The position numbers were made by a program, and so were the translations under genes. The notes under the pieces were generated by a model, which was given only the letters and a program-made list of their open reading frames with translations, ran no database searches and was not told where the DNA came from. From a bacterium (GTDB lineage: Bacteria; 4484-113; JAFGCY01): 64,000 nucleotides of DNA. Each line of letters starts with the position of its first letter. Positions within the stretch are counted from its first letter, which is position 1. The stretch lies in contig JAGRNT010000003.1 in NCBI GenBank assembly GCA_020440605.1, positions 26,801-90,800 of the forward strand, given 5' to 3'. Shown piece after piece: positions 1-8,776 of the stretch.

Positions 1-1343
1 CAGCGGCCGTCAGTGGCCTGGATGATCGTGTTGCAGATCACAAGGTTGCCGGTGCTGGCCAGACCGTCACCGCTGTACATCACGAGCCCCGTGGCGTGGT
101 TGTCATACAGCAGGTTGTTGCGGATCACGCTGTCCTGCAGGCCGTCCATGTTGAGCGCCGCCCCGCCGCCGCTGCCGTTGTCAAAGCAGACATTGCGCTC
201 GATCAGGGCTTCGCTCATGATTCCGTCACCGCCCTGGCTGGCATCTGCATTGAACTGGATCCCGCTGCCGCGGTTTCCGTAGCAGATGTTGCCGCGTGCG
301 ATGTTCTCATCGCCGCTGTTGCTGAGGTAGATCCCGTGCTCATCACCGCTGAAGCTGCAGGTGTTGTAGGAGACTTCGAGGCGGTCCACGAAGCCGCTGA
401 AGATTCCCCAGCGGAAATTGCTGGTGCAGGTGTTGTGGCGCAGCACGATGTCATGCGCCGGTTCGGCGGCACTGCCCACCACACGGATACCGGAACGTGA
501 GCAGTCGCGCACGGTGAAGCCCTCGATCACGATGTCATGGATGTCCGTGGCCTCGAAGTTCTCGATGTTGATTCCATCCGGAGTCTGCGGGTTGTCAAAG
601 ATCACGTTCGCACCCTCGAGCGCGGAGAAGGTCACCGGCGCTCCCGGCTCGCCGCTCTGGCTGAGCATGAAACCCTCATAGTCTCCTGGACGCACGATCA
701 CGGTGTCGCCGGCCTGCACGGTGTCGGCGGCCTTCTGCAGTGTGGCCCAGGGCAGGGTCACGCTGCCGGGATTGTTGTCATTGCCGCCATTGCTGTCCGG
801 GGAGACGTAGTAGATGCTGCCCTGGTGGTCCTCGTCATAGACCAGCGTCAGGCTGTCGAGCTCCGACTGCTGGCCGCCGGCCTGCAGTGCGGGAACCACA
901 ACGGCGAAGTACAGGAAGCCGGCCGGTGAAACCAGTCCGGGAAAGTCGCTGAGTTCCGAGATCGCCAGCCCGCCTTCCATCTGGCTGAAGCCGACCCAGC
1001 GCTCGTTCTGGAAATCCGCGGCGGCGATGAACAGATTGCCGCTGCCGATGGCGATCAGGCTGTCCACGGCTCCGCCGGGGTCTGCGGTCTGGAAGATGCT
1101 CCAGGCCAGTTCAGTCTGCGTGGGCATGTAGGTCCGGCCCTCATTCTGCGGCTCGGCCAGCATCTGGCTGTGGGGCTGCACCAGGCTGATGCGATGGGAT
1201 TCAATCACACTTGGCCGGCGCAGGGCGTCCAGACCGTCCAGGGAAGGCAGACCGGAGGGGTCAGGCTCCAATTCAGGCGCAGCAGAAGCGCAGGCGGTCA
1301 GCAGGCCTGTCAGCAGGAGAATCAGGATGCGTGGAAGCTGCAT
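1..1343 (-). CDS. Right-handed beta-helix lipoprotein (partial, C-terminus outside window)
   Basis: The frame is open for 447 codons from an ATG at 1343 to the window edge, so the 3' end is missing. The product begins with a lipoprotein signal peptide (hydrophobic run ending LLTAC at about residue 18), predicting lipid anchoring outside the inner membrane. About 200 residues of undefined sequence follow. Next comes a segment opening YYVSPDSNGGND and TLQKAADTVQAGDTVIVRPGDYEG, typical of pectate-lyase-like/NosD-type parallel beta-helix proteins, and then imperfect coils rich in N, G and aromatic residues (IVIEGFTVRDCS, LRHNTCTSN, YNTCSFSG). The family usually binds or cleaves polysaccharide. 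No catalytic residues can be assigned, so the substrate is unknown. It is transcribed on the same strand as the operon at 1467-6559 but is separated from it by a strong terminator. Confidence 0.85.
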   Translation of the reverse strand, partial: MQLPRILILLLTGLLTACASAAPELEPDPSGLPSLDGLDALRRPSVIESHRISLVQPHSQMLAEPQNEGRTYMPTQTELAWSIFQTADPGGAVDSLIAIGSGNLFIAAADFQNERWVGFSQMEGGLAISELSDFPGLVSPAGFLYFAVVVPALQAGGQQSELDSLTLVYDEDHQGSIYYVSPDSNGGNDNNPGSVTLPWATLQKAADTVQAGDTVIVRPGDYEGFMLSQSGEPGAPVTFSALEGANVIFDNPQTPDGINIENFEATDIHDIVIEGFTVRDCSRSGIRVVGSAAEPAHDIVLRHNTCTSNFRWGIFSGFVDRLEVSYNTCSFSGDEHGIYLSNSGDENIARGNICYGNRGSGIQFNADASQGGDGIMSEALIERNVCFDNGSGGGAALNMDGLQDSVIRNNLLYDNHATGLVMYSGDGLASTGNLVICNTIIQATDGR

Positions 1344-1411
1344 GTTTTCTTATACCCTACAGATCTGACCGGACAGGGAACCAGTGGTTCCCGGAATCGT
1401 CCGCAAGAAAT

Positions 1412-1441
1412 AAAAAAGGGGGAGCGCACGGCTCCCCCTTT
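1412..1441 (-). terminator. Rho-independent terminator of the five-gene membrane operon
   Basis: A perfect 11-bp stem (1415-1425 with 1431-1441) has a 5-nt loop, and on the minus strand it is followed by a run of six U (1412-1417). It lies 26 nt after the stop codon of the last operon gene at 1467. Confidence 0.9.
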
Positions 1442-1466
1442 GATTTAACAGGTCTGACCCAGGGGA

Positions 1467-2087
1467 TCACTGACCCCTGAAGGAGTCGATGATGAACTGG
1501 AATCGTCCGATCAGCAGCGAGATACGGGCCATCACGGTGTAGCCGAAACTGGCGCCGAAGCTGACCATGATGAATACGATGCCCACGCGGCTGATCACGC
1601 CGACCGTCTTCCGGTGTTCCAGGCTGAAGAAGAAGTAGATCAGCGTGGAGAAGACAGCCAGCAGGATGATGATCTGGTTGATCACCGGACCCACGCCGCC
1701 ACCGTAGGGCTGCAGGGTCTGGCTGAGCTGGGGCAGCAGCAGCGAATGTACGATCAGTGGCAGCGAATAACCCGCGAATCCACCGATGTACAGTGCGAAG
1801 GACATGCGCGATAGCCAGCTCAGACTGGGAATGATGCGCAGCAGGATGAAGATGCCGAGCAGGGTCGGAATCAGCACCCAGTAGTTGTGGTTCTGCTGCA
1901 TCTGCTGGAATACGAGCGGGTAGATCGTGCTCCAGTACTGGATGTTCACGTAGTAGCCGACACTGATGCCGAGGTACAGGTGCTCGCCGAACTTGAATGC
2001 CGGGTTGTCCTTGTAGATGAAGCTGAACATCATCAGCGTCAGGCCGACCGCGATCCATGTACCGATTACTTCACCGACCGGGATCAT
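1467..2087 (-). CDS. Polytopic membrane protein, last gene of five-gene operon
   Basis: A 206-residue protein of which most is hydrophobic, with about six predicted transmembrane segments (around residues 10-27, 42-60, 73-92, 97-118, 133-153, 165-190). No motif or family is recognised. The ATG overlaps the stop of the preceding gene by ATGA and has an AGGAGG site, so translation is coupled. A terminator follows directly. Its function is unknown. Its fixed place behind three other membrane proteins and a DUF6754 protein suggests a subunit of one membrane complex. Confidence 0.8.
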   Translation of the reverse strand: MIPVGEVIGTWIAVGLTLMMFSFIYKDNPAFKFGEHLYLGISVGYYVNIQYWSTIYPLVFQQMQQNHNYWVLIPTLLGIFILLRIIPSLSWLSRMSFALYIGGFAGYSLPLIVHSLLLPQLSQTLQPYGGGVGPVINQIIILLAVFSTLIYFFFSLEHRKTVGVISRVGIVFIMVSFGASFGYTVMARISLLIGRFQFIIDSFRGQ

Positions 2088-2959
2088 GCATTCCTCCTTT
2101 CCTCACGCTGACGCTTGTTGGCGATGAAGTAGCAGATGTTGGCAAGGATGATCGAGAGCACGATAAACAGGTGCACGGCGCTCTGGGCATCCATGCCCTT
2201 CACGGCATTGCCTGCGATGCGGGCTCCACCGTTCTTGAAGTTCGGATACTTGTCCATCAGCAGCACGTCGTACTCAGCGCTGCCCTTCATTCCACCGGAG
2301 ATGCCATCCAGCTGCCCCGCCTGGTAGTAGGGGTAATAGCCGGCGGCGGAGACCGCGGTGCAGGCTGCACTCATCGGCACATTCTCCGGAGCACTGGCAA
2401 AGGCGATCCAGACCTCGACCGTGGCACCTGCGGCGATGTCCACGATGTAGTCGCAGTCCTTGACGCGCTGCACGCGCTGGTAGATCGGCATGTTGGCCGT
2501 CGGCCGGTTGTAGAAGTCGGTCGGATAGGTGCCGGTGATGCTGTTCGTCAGGCCACCGACCACGGCTGCGTTGCCGGGCTTGTAGCCGAGGAAGCAGTAG
2601 TCGGTACCGCTTGACTTGCCGTACTGCGCGCCGACTTCCTCAATCGCCTGCTGGATCAGGGCGGGTCCGCCCGGCCAGAGGGTGAGAATGTGCACCTTGT
2701 GATCCTTCTCGAAGCAGTGGGCCAGCAGCGAGTAGGTAAAGGGCTGCAGTTCCGGCTTGGAGGAGGGGTCGTAGTCAGCGGCGATCATCACGTCACTGCC
2801 GTTGGGCAGGGCGTCAATCGCACTGAAGATCGAACGCACTTCAGGCGTGGTGCCGATCGGCATCTGGATCGGTACCAGCAGCGGCCAGACAACCAGCAGG
2901 GCCACGCAGCCGAAGATGATCTTGCGGTCCAGGTTGAGGATCAGTGTCACGAAGTCCAT
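2084..2959 (-). CDS. Membrane-anchored protein with large soluble domain, fourth gene of the operon
   Basis: A 291-residue protein with a transmembrane segment near each end (about residues 13-32 and 263-282) and about 230 soluble residues between them. The soluble part has alternating hydrophobic strands and helices (SDVMIAADYDPSS, KVHILTLWPGG, DYIVDIAAGA), consistent with an alpha/beta domain; no catalytic motif is recognised. The start has a strong GGAGGAGGT site and lies 2 nt after the stop of the preceding gene. The middle domain resembles parts of the neighbouring DUF6754 protein in style but I cannot show homology. Unknown function, inferred subunit of the same complex. Confidence 0.8.
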   Translation of the reverse strand: MDFVTLILNLDRKIIFGCVALLVVWPLLVPIQMPIGTTPEVRSIFSAIDALPNGSDVMIAADYDPSSKPELQPFTYSLLAHCFEKDHKVHILTLWPGGPALIQQAIEEVGAQYGKSSGTDYCFLGYKPGNAAVVGGLTNSITGTYPTDFYNRPTANMPIYQRVQRVKDCDYIVDIAAGATVEVWIAFASAPENVPMSAACTAVSAAGYYPYYQAGQLDGISGGMKGSAEYDVLLMDKYPNFKNGGARIAGNAVKGMDAQSAVHLFIVLSIILANICYFIANKRQREERRNA

Positions 2960-2961
2960 TT

Positions 2962-3666
2962 CTAGTCACCTCCTCCCATGTAGGTCCGCTCAATTCCGAA
3001 GATGATGCGGATCGAGATTGCGATCTGGCTAAGGTAGACCCCCAGCAGGATGCCGCGCTTGGCGGCGGCATTCGGGACATTGAGCAGCCAGCCCGTCCAC
3101 TCCTCGAAATCGATGAAGTGGTATTCGTTGCCGAACATCATGAAGGTCGGCGTGGCGTTGCTGATCAGGTCACCGATCGGTACGCGGCCTACCATCATGA
3201 TGATCGCCGCGACCAGCAGCAGTGTTGCCTCCATGCTGCGGGCGCGGAAGGCGCGGAAGGCAGCGGAAGCGATGAAGAAGGCCAGCACGGAGAACATGGT
3301 GGCCTGCATCGGGATGAACGTGAATTCGTAGAGCCAGTTGAACAGGGAGCCGGTCTCCATGTTCTTCTCGGCGAAGCCCGGGAAATTGAAGGGTGCGAAA
3401 CCCGCGAACATCATCAGCGCGAAGGCCGCGATCGTCACATAGGAGAAGGCGAAGCCCGGCCTCTTCATGCGGATCTTCAGCATGTGATGCTGCAGCAGCG
3501 AGAGGATACCGAGGATCGCCGCGAAGCCCACGATGATGCGCACCCATTCCAGGTAGCCATCCTCCAGGTTGGTGCTCACCTCACTGGGGATGTAGTACCT
3601 GATCCACATCATGATTCCCGCCACGAAGGCGATGATGATGGGCAGTTGTCGTTTCAGGAAAATCAA
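2962..3666 (-). CDS. Polytopic membrane protein, third gene of the operon
   Basis: A 234-residue protein with about six hydrophobic segments. The start is TTG at 3666: an AGGAGG lies 6 nt upstream, and the nearby ATG is in another frame that stops at once. It begins 10 nt after the DUF6754 gene ends. A short loop near residues 178-195 is rich in aromatic and acidic residues (MFGNEYHFIDFEEW) and may face the periplasm. No family is recognised. Confidence 0.78.
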   Translation of the reverse strand: MIFLKRQLPIIIAFVAGIMMWIRYYIPSEVSTNLEDGYLEWVRIIVGFAAILGILSLLQHHMLKIRMKRPGFAFSYVTIAAFALMMFAGFAPFNFPGFAEKNMETGSLFNWLYEFTFIPMQATMFSVLAFFIASAAFRAFRARSMEATLLLVAAIIMMVGRVPIGDLISNATPTFMMFGNEYHFIDFEEWTGWLLNVPNAAAKRGILLGVYLSQIAISIRIIFGIERTYMGGGD

Positions 3667-3676
3667 CTCATGCCTC

Positions 3677-5359
3677 CTACAGCGGTGTCACCATGTCCTT
3701 GAAGAATTTCCACTCGCCGTTGAAGATGAACAGGATCGCCTGCAGCAGGATGATCGCCATCATCAAGGCCTTGGCAATGTCCTGACCCTTCAGGCTGCCC
3801 AGCAGCATCGGCTCGCGGGAGAGATAGGCACTTGCAGCATAGAGCTCCTCACCGATCAGCGTATAGTCGCAGGTCACGATGAAGAAGGGCAGCTGGTGCT
3901 CGGCATCCGTACCGGCGATCTGGATCGCGCCGGTTGCGGCGCCGGTCTCCGCCAGCAGCAGGGATTCCGCGTAGTAGTAACCCATCAGGAAGATGGCGGC
4001 GGGCTTGTCTCGCATCATGATGCCGCAGGTGGCGGCGGTGAAGGAGAACTGGTCATCCGTGAGGAAGAAGATGTTGTCCTCGCGGTAGGCATCGGGCCGA
4101 CCCGCGGTGGCATATCCTTCCTTGACGACTTCCTGGGCCACGGTCTGCACCACCGGATCACGGTTGGGGACGATCAGGTCGGATTCGTAGTCGGCGATCT
4201 TGCCGGCCACACGTCCTAGGATGTTGATCGCCGCCAGGGTGGAAAGCTCGGAAAGTGACTGCAGGCCGGTGAGGTACATCACGGGCTTGCCCATCTCGGT
4301 GGCGCGGCCGATGGCTTCATCGACGGCTTCAAGGCCGGCGATGCGGCGGATGAACATGTTCGGGTTGCGCCGTGCGAGGATGATGAATGCCAGGATGATC
4401 ATGCTGAACAGCAGCGCGAAGACCAGGTTGTTGGTCTTGGACTTGTCAAAGGCATTGCCACGCGGCGTGACGGTACCGAGGCTGATCTGCTCCGCGAGCT
4501 GCGGGCCGCCGCCGGCTGCCGGATCCATCGGGTTGGACTCTGCGGCACCATAGGTGCTCATGCGCAGCTGGTACTCAATGTCCGGGACGAGATTGATCGG
4601 GATCGAGGCGAACTGCTCAAGTCCGGTGGAGCTGTCATCAGACGCTGCAGTACCCGGATTCGGTACTGAGATGGAATCAACGGTGAAGTACAGCCGGCCG
4701 GCATCATTGCGCCTGGCGGCATTCACGCCGAAGAGATCGGTGCGTGCACCCTTGGTTCCCACGGAAGCCATCGGCGCCATGGCGGCTGCGCTGATCCACT
4801 CACCGCCATTGCGCATCGCCTCATTCAGGAATTCCCAGGTCAGGGCCTTGAGCCGCAGATCCTCGCCCTTGTAGGTGCGGGCTGCGAACTTCGCCTGCAG
4901 GGCGGCGATCTGCTTGTCCAGGCGGCGGAAGACCCGGTATTTCTGCCAGTATGTCCGGCGCAGCCCGGCCACCTCGGATCCCGGCAGCTTGTCGATGATC
5001 GACTGGTCCAGATCACTCTGGGCCTGATCCATTTCGGCCTTGGCGGAGCTGCGCTGGTCCAGCAGCGTGCCGACCTCTCCGGACAGCCAGTTGCGGGCAT
5101 CCGTGAGGGTCTGCATTTCCTGCTGGCTGAGCTCGAAGTGCTTCAGCAGCTGATCATTGACCCGCAGTTCCACGGAGAACTGGTCAGCCTCCGTGGGGCT
5201 GCCGTCCCAGTCCCAGCTGATGGCAACGGCATTGCCTTCATCATTGGCAACGTCGCTGAGTTCCACGTCAGCCGGTGCGGGTACGGCATATGCATGCAGG
5301 GGCAGCAGCAGCAGCAGCGCCATGCAAGCCAGTAACCGTTTTCCCATTCCCATGTGCAT
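3677..5359 (-). CDS. DUF6754-type secreted/membrane protein, second gene of the operon
   Basis: A 560-residue protein. In order: signal peptide (about 1-26), a short beta-rich segment that could be a fibronectin-III-like domain (about 28-75), a helical coiled coil (about 85-165), a linker, a transmembrane segment near residue 310-330, then a C-terminal domain with MGKPVMYLTGLQSLSELSTL and a last hydrophobic segment near the end. The C-terminal part matches my recollection of the DUF6754 family, which has no known function. Starts at codons 1, 3 or 5 are all possible; codon 3 (5353) has the better spaced AGGT site. It sits in the middle of a five-gene operon with three other membrane proteins. 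Confidence 0.75.
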   Translation of the reverse strand: MHMGMGKRLLACMALLLLLPLHAYAVPAPADVELSDVANDEGNAVAISWDWDGSPTEADQFSVELRVNDQLLKHFELSQQEMQTLTDARNWLSGEVGTLLDQRSSAKAEMDQAQSDLDQSIIDKLPGSEVAGLRRTYWQKYRVFRRLDKQIAALQAKFAARTYKGEDLRLKALTWEFLNEAMRNGGEWISAAAMAPMASVGTKGARTDLFGVNAARRNDAGRLYFTVDSISVPNPGTAASDDSSTGLEQFASIPINLVPDIEYQLRMSTYGAAESNPMDPAAGGGPQLAEQISLGTVTPRGNAFDKSKTNNLVFALLFSMIILAFIILARRNPNMFIRRIAGLEAVDEAIGRATEMGKPVMYLTGLQSLSELSTLAAINILGRVAGKIADYESDLIVPNRDPVVQTVAQEVVKEGYATAGRPDAYREDNIFFLTDDQFSFTAATCGIMMRDKPAAIFLMGYYYAESLLLAETGAATGAIQIAGTDAEHQLPFFIVTCDYTLIGEELYAASAYLSREPMLLGSLKGQDIAKALMMAIILLQAILFIFNGEWKFFKDMVTPL

Positions 5360-5404
5360 TACCTGCTCTTGTAAGGTTTGATCCGCGGGCCAGGCCCGGC
5401 GGCA

Positions 5405-6559
5405 TCAGCTTTCAATCATCTCGATATTGGCGCGGGGCACAACGACCTTCTCCCCGCCGTCAAATTCAACTTCTAGCACCCGGACCATCGTCTCGCTTTC
5501 CACCTTGGTCAGCTCGGGGATCAGCTTGCCGACCCTGCCGATGCGACCGAAGTAGGGCTCACGGATGCAGCGCACCATGGCACCGATGTCAGTGCCGACA
5601 TTCTGCTGGGCTTCCTCGGCCCCGCCGATCGCTCCCTGGGTGGGGATGATCACCTCGGGGCGCATCACGCCGGCGCGGATCTGTGTCGCACCGCTGATGC
5701 TCGTGCGCTGGCCCTCACGCTTCCTCAGGAGGTTGAAGGTCTTGTCCGCCATGGCGATCTCACCGAAGCCCTCGGTCATCACGAGCGTCAGCCCGATCTC
5801 CTCGGAGCCTGTGATCGCCACGCCGAGGTCATAGCCGAGGATCGCCTTCAGGTCCTTGTCATGGAATCCGCCGACGATCACGCCCTTCACGCCGACCTGC
5901 TTGCACTTCTCGAATGCGGCGCTGGTCAGCAAGCTGCCGCCCACGACGATCCTGTTCTGGAATTCAGCCTTGATGTGCTGCTCGTCAAGGATCTCGTCCT
6001 TGGAACCGACACCCATCACCAGCTCGCCGTGGGTTTCGCCGCCCACGCCGAAGATGCCCTGCACGAAACTGCCGTGGGTCTCGACCACGACGCCCTCGCC
6101 GGCACGGACCTCCACGACCTTGCCATCAACATAGGCCGGCATTTCCACCAGACGAGGCGGATAGCGCAGGATCACTTGGCCCGTGACGTCAGAGACGTTG
6201 TCAATCGAGCCGTCGAAATCCACGGTGATGCGGGTCTGGAGAAATTTCAGCCCGAGAAAGGGCTTGTTCTCGGCGATCACTTCACCGGCAGTGAATGACT
6301 CGCCGGGTTTCTTCAGCATGTAGTCGTTGATCATGCCCGGATCGACGCCGAGCATGTTGACGACATTGAGGGTCTTGACCGGGCCCGGAAGCTCCGTTCG
6401 TGCCACGACCTGATCCGCTGTGACCGTGTCGCCGAGCTTGACGAGCACATCCCCCTTGAGCGGCAGGATCCGGTCCTTGCGGACCGTGGTGAGTTCGGTG
6501 ACCTTCAGGCCTGGTACGTAAGCGTGCGCCACTGGGGTGCCATCCTCCGGTTGCTCCAC
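5405..6559 (-). CDS. Barrel-sandwich (RnfC/lipoyl-like) and KOW-like protein, first gene of the operon
   Basis: A 384-residue soluble protein. The N-terminal part (about 25-60) reads LPLKGDVLVKLGDTVTADQVV, the style of barrel-sandwich hybrid domains of RnfC or lipoyl carriers. The middle is rich in glycine and valine (GIFGVGGETHGELVMGVG). The last 50 residues look like a KOW-type beta barrel (GRIGRVGKLIPEL ... VVVPRANIEMIE). The catalytic or metal residues of known RnfC proteins (Cys clusters) are absent. The GTG at 6559 lacks a ribosome site; a GTG at 6532 has GGAGG 10 nt before it and may be the true start. A TATTAT box at 6583-6588 is a plausible -10. First gene of the operon; function unknown. 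Confidence 0.72.
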   Translation of the reverse strand: MEQPEDGTPVAHAYVPGLKVTELTTVRKDRILPLKGDVLVKLGDTVTADQVVARTELPGPVKTLNVVNMLGVDPGMINDYMLKKPGESFTAGEVIAENKPFLGLKFLQTRITVDFDGSIDNVSDVTGQVILRYPPRLVEMPAYVDGKVVEVRAGEGVVVETHGSFVQGIFGVGGETHGELVMGVGSKDEILDEQHIKAEFQNRIVVGGSLLTSAAFEKCKQVGVKGVIVGGFHDKDLKAILGYDLGVAITGSEEIGLTLVMTEGFGEIAMADKTFNLLRKREGQRTSISGATQIRAGVMRPEVIIPTQGAIGGAEEAQQNVGTDIGAMVRCIREPYFGRIGRVGKLIPELTKVESETMVRVLEVEFDGGEKVVVPRANIEMIES

Positions 6560-6693
6560 GGGGGAGCGGAATTAAGTTACCTATAATAAACCAAAAGCCC
6601 GATTAGGTCACTACCTCTCAACCTCCCGCAGCAATACTGACCGCAATGGCGACAGGATTGTGACTGCGCTGCCGCCTGGAACATCCGGGCATG

Positions 6694-6718
6694 AAAAAGC
6701 CCCCGCCGGAGCGGGGGC
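6694..6718 (-). terminator. Rho-independent terminator of the DUF4870 gene
   Basis: An 8-bp GC-only stem (6699-6706 with 6711-6718) with a CGGA-type tetraloop is followed on the minus strand by five U (6694-6698). It lies about 35 nt after the stop of the gene ending at 6752. Confidence 0.92.
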
Positions 6719-6751
6719 CAGTCCTTTTCGGTTTGTGGCAGGGACGGACGA

Positions 6752-7156
6752 TCAGTCCTCATCCCCGAAGTCATCATCCTCGGCGCTCATGCTGGAAGCC
6801 GGGGGAGCAGCACTGCTGCTCGTGGTGGCACCACCACCGCCGGGAAGATTCATGGCCTGCTTCATGGCCATCTCGCCGAGCACGGGGACCTTGTAGATCT
6901 TGCCCTGGAAGGCATTGATGATCATGATCACCCAGAACACGAGGGCCACGACCCCGTAGATCCAGCCGACCACGGGGATGGCGACGAGGAGCATGGACAG
7001 GCTGAGAATCATCGCCTGGAAGGCGTAGAACCGGACGAACCTGCTCTCCTTCTCCATCAGGAAGAAGACCAGGCCGAGGATCCAGTGTATGCAGGCGATG
7101 CCCGCTGCCACGTTCGGCTCCATTCCCGTGCTGCTCTTGTCAGGTGTGAGACTCAT
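6752..7156 (-). CDS. DUF4870 (Tic20-like) small membrane protein
   Basis: A 134-residue protein. Three hydrophobic helices (about 17-34, 44-66, 68-88) carry the family signature: an early GIACIHWILGLVFFLMEK, then FVRFYAFQAMILS and a final INAFQGKIYKVPVLG. The C-terminal tail is a low-complexity acidic and serine-rich stretch ending in DDDFGDED. DUF4870 proteins are widespread and uncharacterised. The ATG has a GGGAG site and a TATAAT box (about 40 nt upstream); it is monocistronic with its own terminator. Confidence 0.85.
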   Translation of the reverse strand: MSLTPDKSSTGMEPNVAAGIACIHWILGLVFFLMEKESRFVRFYAFQAMILSLSMLLVAIPVVGWIYGVVALVFWVIMIINAFQGKIYKVPVLGEMAMKQAMNLPGGGGATTSSSAAPPASSMSAEDDDFGDED

Positions 7157-7264
7157 TTGACGACTCCCGCGTAAGGTTGGACTTATTATACATAATATGC
7201 GCTAAGTGGCCACCCGGGCCAACCAGATGCTATACCCGCATCCGCCTGTCTCAATCAGCAAATC

Positions 7265-8710
7265 TCAGGGACGGCGGTCCACTATGCGTTTTTCCTTGCT
7301 CATGGTCTCCATCCCCAGCTCGCTGCTCATTTCCTCATGGCTGTAGAAGCGGATCTCATCGATGCCGATTTCGGTCTGGATTCTGAACTTCGTCTGGATG
7401 GCCTTCTCGAAGTCCGGCTGGCTGCAGCCCTCATGCAGGGCCACCAGCAGCTGGACCTGGTCCTGGCCGAATTCATTGCCCTCAGGCTTGCTGACCACCA
7501 TCTGCCATTCGATGATGTCGCGCTCAGCATTGAACAGGTTGAACAGCTCATTGAAGTCAACGAGCGTGCCCTTGACCTTCTTGATCTCGCTGACGCGGGT
7601 GATGCTCGTGCCGAGCAGCGGCAGCTGTTTCCCGGTATGCGGGCACTGGCCGTAGACCAGGCCTTCCTTGACGAGATCTCCTGTGCGGTAGCGCAGCACG
7701 GTGCTGCCGGCACCACTGATGTGCGAGTAGACGATTTCACCGGGGCTGCCTTCCGGCACCGGCTCACCTGTCCCGGGATCGACGATCTCGAAGATCTCCA
7801 TGTCGGGATAAGTGAGGTAACGAGAATCCTCGCTGTCGTCGCTTTCCAGCCAGGCCTTCTTGGCCTCGGTCATGCCATAGGTCACGAGCACGCGCACATT
7901 CTGTGCCCCGAGCTTCGCCAGACGCTCCTTGAGCTTGAGCTTGTACATCGGCGGCACGCGCTCCGCTCCCAGCACCACGATGCGGATCTGCTCCATGCTG
8001 GTGCCGAGCTGTTCCGCAAGGTGCACGAGATGCATCACATAGCCCGGCGTACCGATCAGCACGGTGGGCTTGATACGACCGATCACGGCAAGGATCCCCT
8101 GGCTGCCCATCACCTTGCCACCGCCGGTATGCATCACCATCACGCCGGTCTCGAAGCCCATCTCGCTGATCTGCCAGAAGCCGAGATGCGGTGCGAAGGG
8201 CATCACGCTGACGATGCGGTCGCGCTTGCGGTCGAAGCCGCTGACCTCGAACATCCGCGCACCGGCCAGGCGCAGCTGCTGCATGTCCGCCTTGGTGTAG
8301 ACGAAGGGTGTCGGCAGCGCTGTGCGGCCCGTGGTGAAGGTCGTCATCACCGGCAGGTATTCATCCAGCACGAGATCCTTGATGCTCTTGCCCTCGCGCC
8401 GGCTGCGGGCCGCCAGCCCGATCTTGTCGAACAGGCTCAGGCTGGCCTTGAGCTGGGCCTCATCCGGCTGGATGATGAAATCGCGGAAGCGCGCCGGATT
8501 GTCCTCGGTGCTGGCGATGTCCGCCTTGGAACTGAAGGGCAGTCTGCGCAGATCCTCGAGGTTGCGGATGCTGTCGGGTCCGAGCCCCGCTTCGTCCATG
8601 AGCCTGCGGTAGTGCGGACAGAACGGATAGACCTTGTTCGAAATGAACTGGTGAAGCTTGCGTCCCTGCCGCTCACGGATTTCGCCGATTGGTACGTTTC
8701 CCCATGCCAT
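7265..8710 (-). CDS. Phenylacetate-CoA ligase-like AMP-forming enzyme (PaaK type)
   Basis: A 481-residue member of the adenylate-forming superfamily, which activates a carboxylic acid as acyl-AMP and then transfers it, usually to CoA. Visible signatures: the P-loop equivalent FTTGRTALPTPF (about 129-140; the usual SSGTTG is changed), TYGMTEAKKAW (about 281-291), YRTGDLV (about 347-353), and a C-terminal lid domain with SRVSEIKKVKG-like sequence (TRVSEIKKVKG). The N-terminal FISNKVYPFCPHYRRLMDEAGL is typical of PaaK. The acid substrate cannot be told. The start ATG follows a TAGAAT box by exactly 6 nt (8717-8722), so the mRNA should be leaderless; it is divergent from the lipoprotein gene at 8777. 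Confidence 0.85.
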   Translation of the reverse strand: MAWGNVPIGEIRERQGRKLHQFISNKVYPFCPHYRRLMDEAGLGPDSIRNLEDLRRLPFSSKADIASTEDNPARFRDFIIQPDEAQLKASLSLFDKIGLAARSRREGKSIKDLVLDEYLPVMTTFTTGRTALPTPFVYTKADMQQLRLAGARMFEVSGFDRKRDRIVSVMPFAPHLGFWQISEMGFETGVMVMHTGGGKVMGSQGILAVIGRIKPTVLIGTPGYVMHLVHLAEQLGTSMEQIRIVVLGAERVPPMYKLKLKERLAKLGAQNVRVLVTYGMTEAKKAWLESDDSEDSRYLTYPDMEIFEIVDPGTGEPVPEGSPGEIVYSHISGAGSTVLRYRTGDLVKEGLVYGQCPHTGKQLPLLGTSITRVSEIKKVKGTLVDFNELFNLFNAERDIIEWQMVVSKPEGNEFGQDQVQLLVALHEGCSQPDFEKAIQTKFRIQTEIGIDEIRFYSHEEMSSELGMETMSKEKRIVDRRP

Positions 8711-8776
8711 GCCTCTATTCTACGGGAAAAGCGGACCTGCTCAGAATCCAGCAGACGCATCACCTAGAATTCCCCG
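8711..8776. promoter_or_regulatory. Divergent pair of leaderless promoters
   Basis: On the minus strand TAGAAT (8717-8722) lies 6 nt before the ATG at 8710. On the plus strand TAGAAT (8765-8770) lies 6 nt before the GTG at 8777. The two -10 boxes are only 42 bp apart and neither gene has a Shine-Dalgarno site. No clear -35 hexamer is seen on either side. Confidence 0.7.

Noticed and set aside
6582..6587. Plus-strand TATAAT as a promoter
   Set aside because: No plus-strand gene follows for over 2 kb; the sequence is better read as the -10 of the minus-strand operon.
7337..8767. Long plus-strand open frame of 476 codons over the PaaK-like gene
   Set aside because: Exact antisense of a gene with clear AMP-ligase motifs; the product is a His/Ala/Leu-rich shadow typical of GC-rich DNA.
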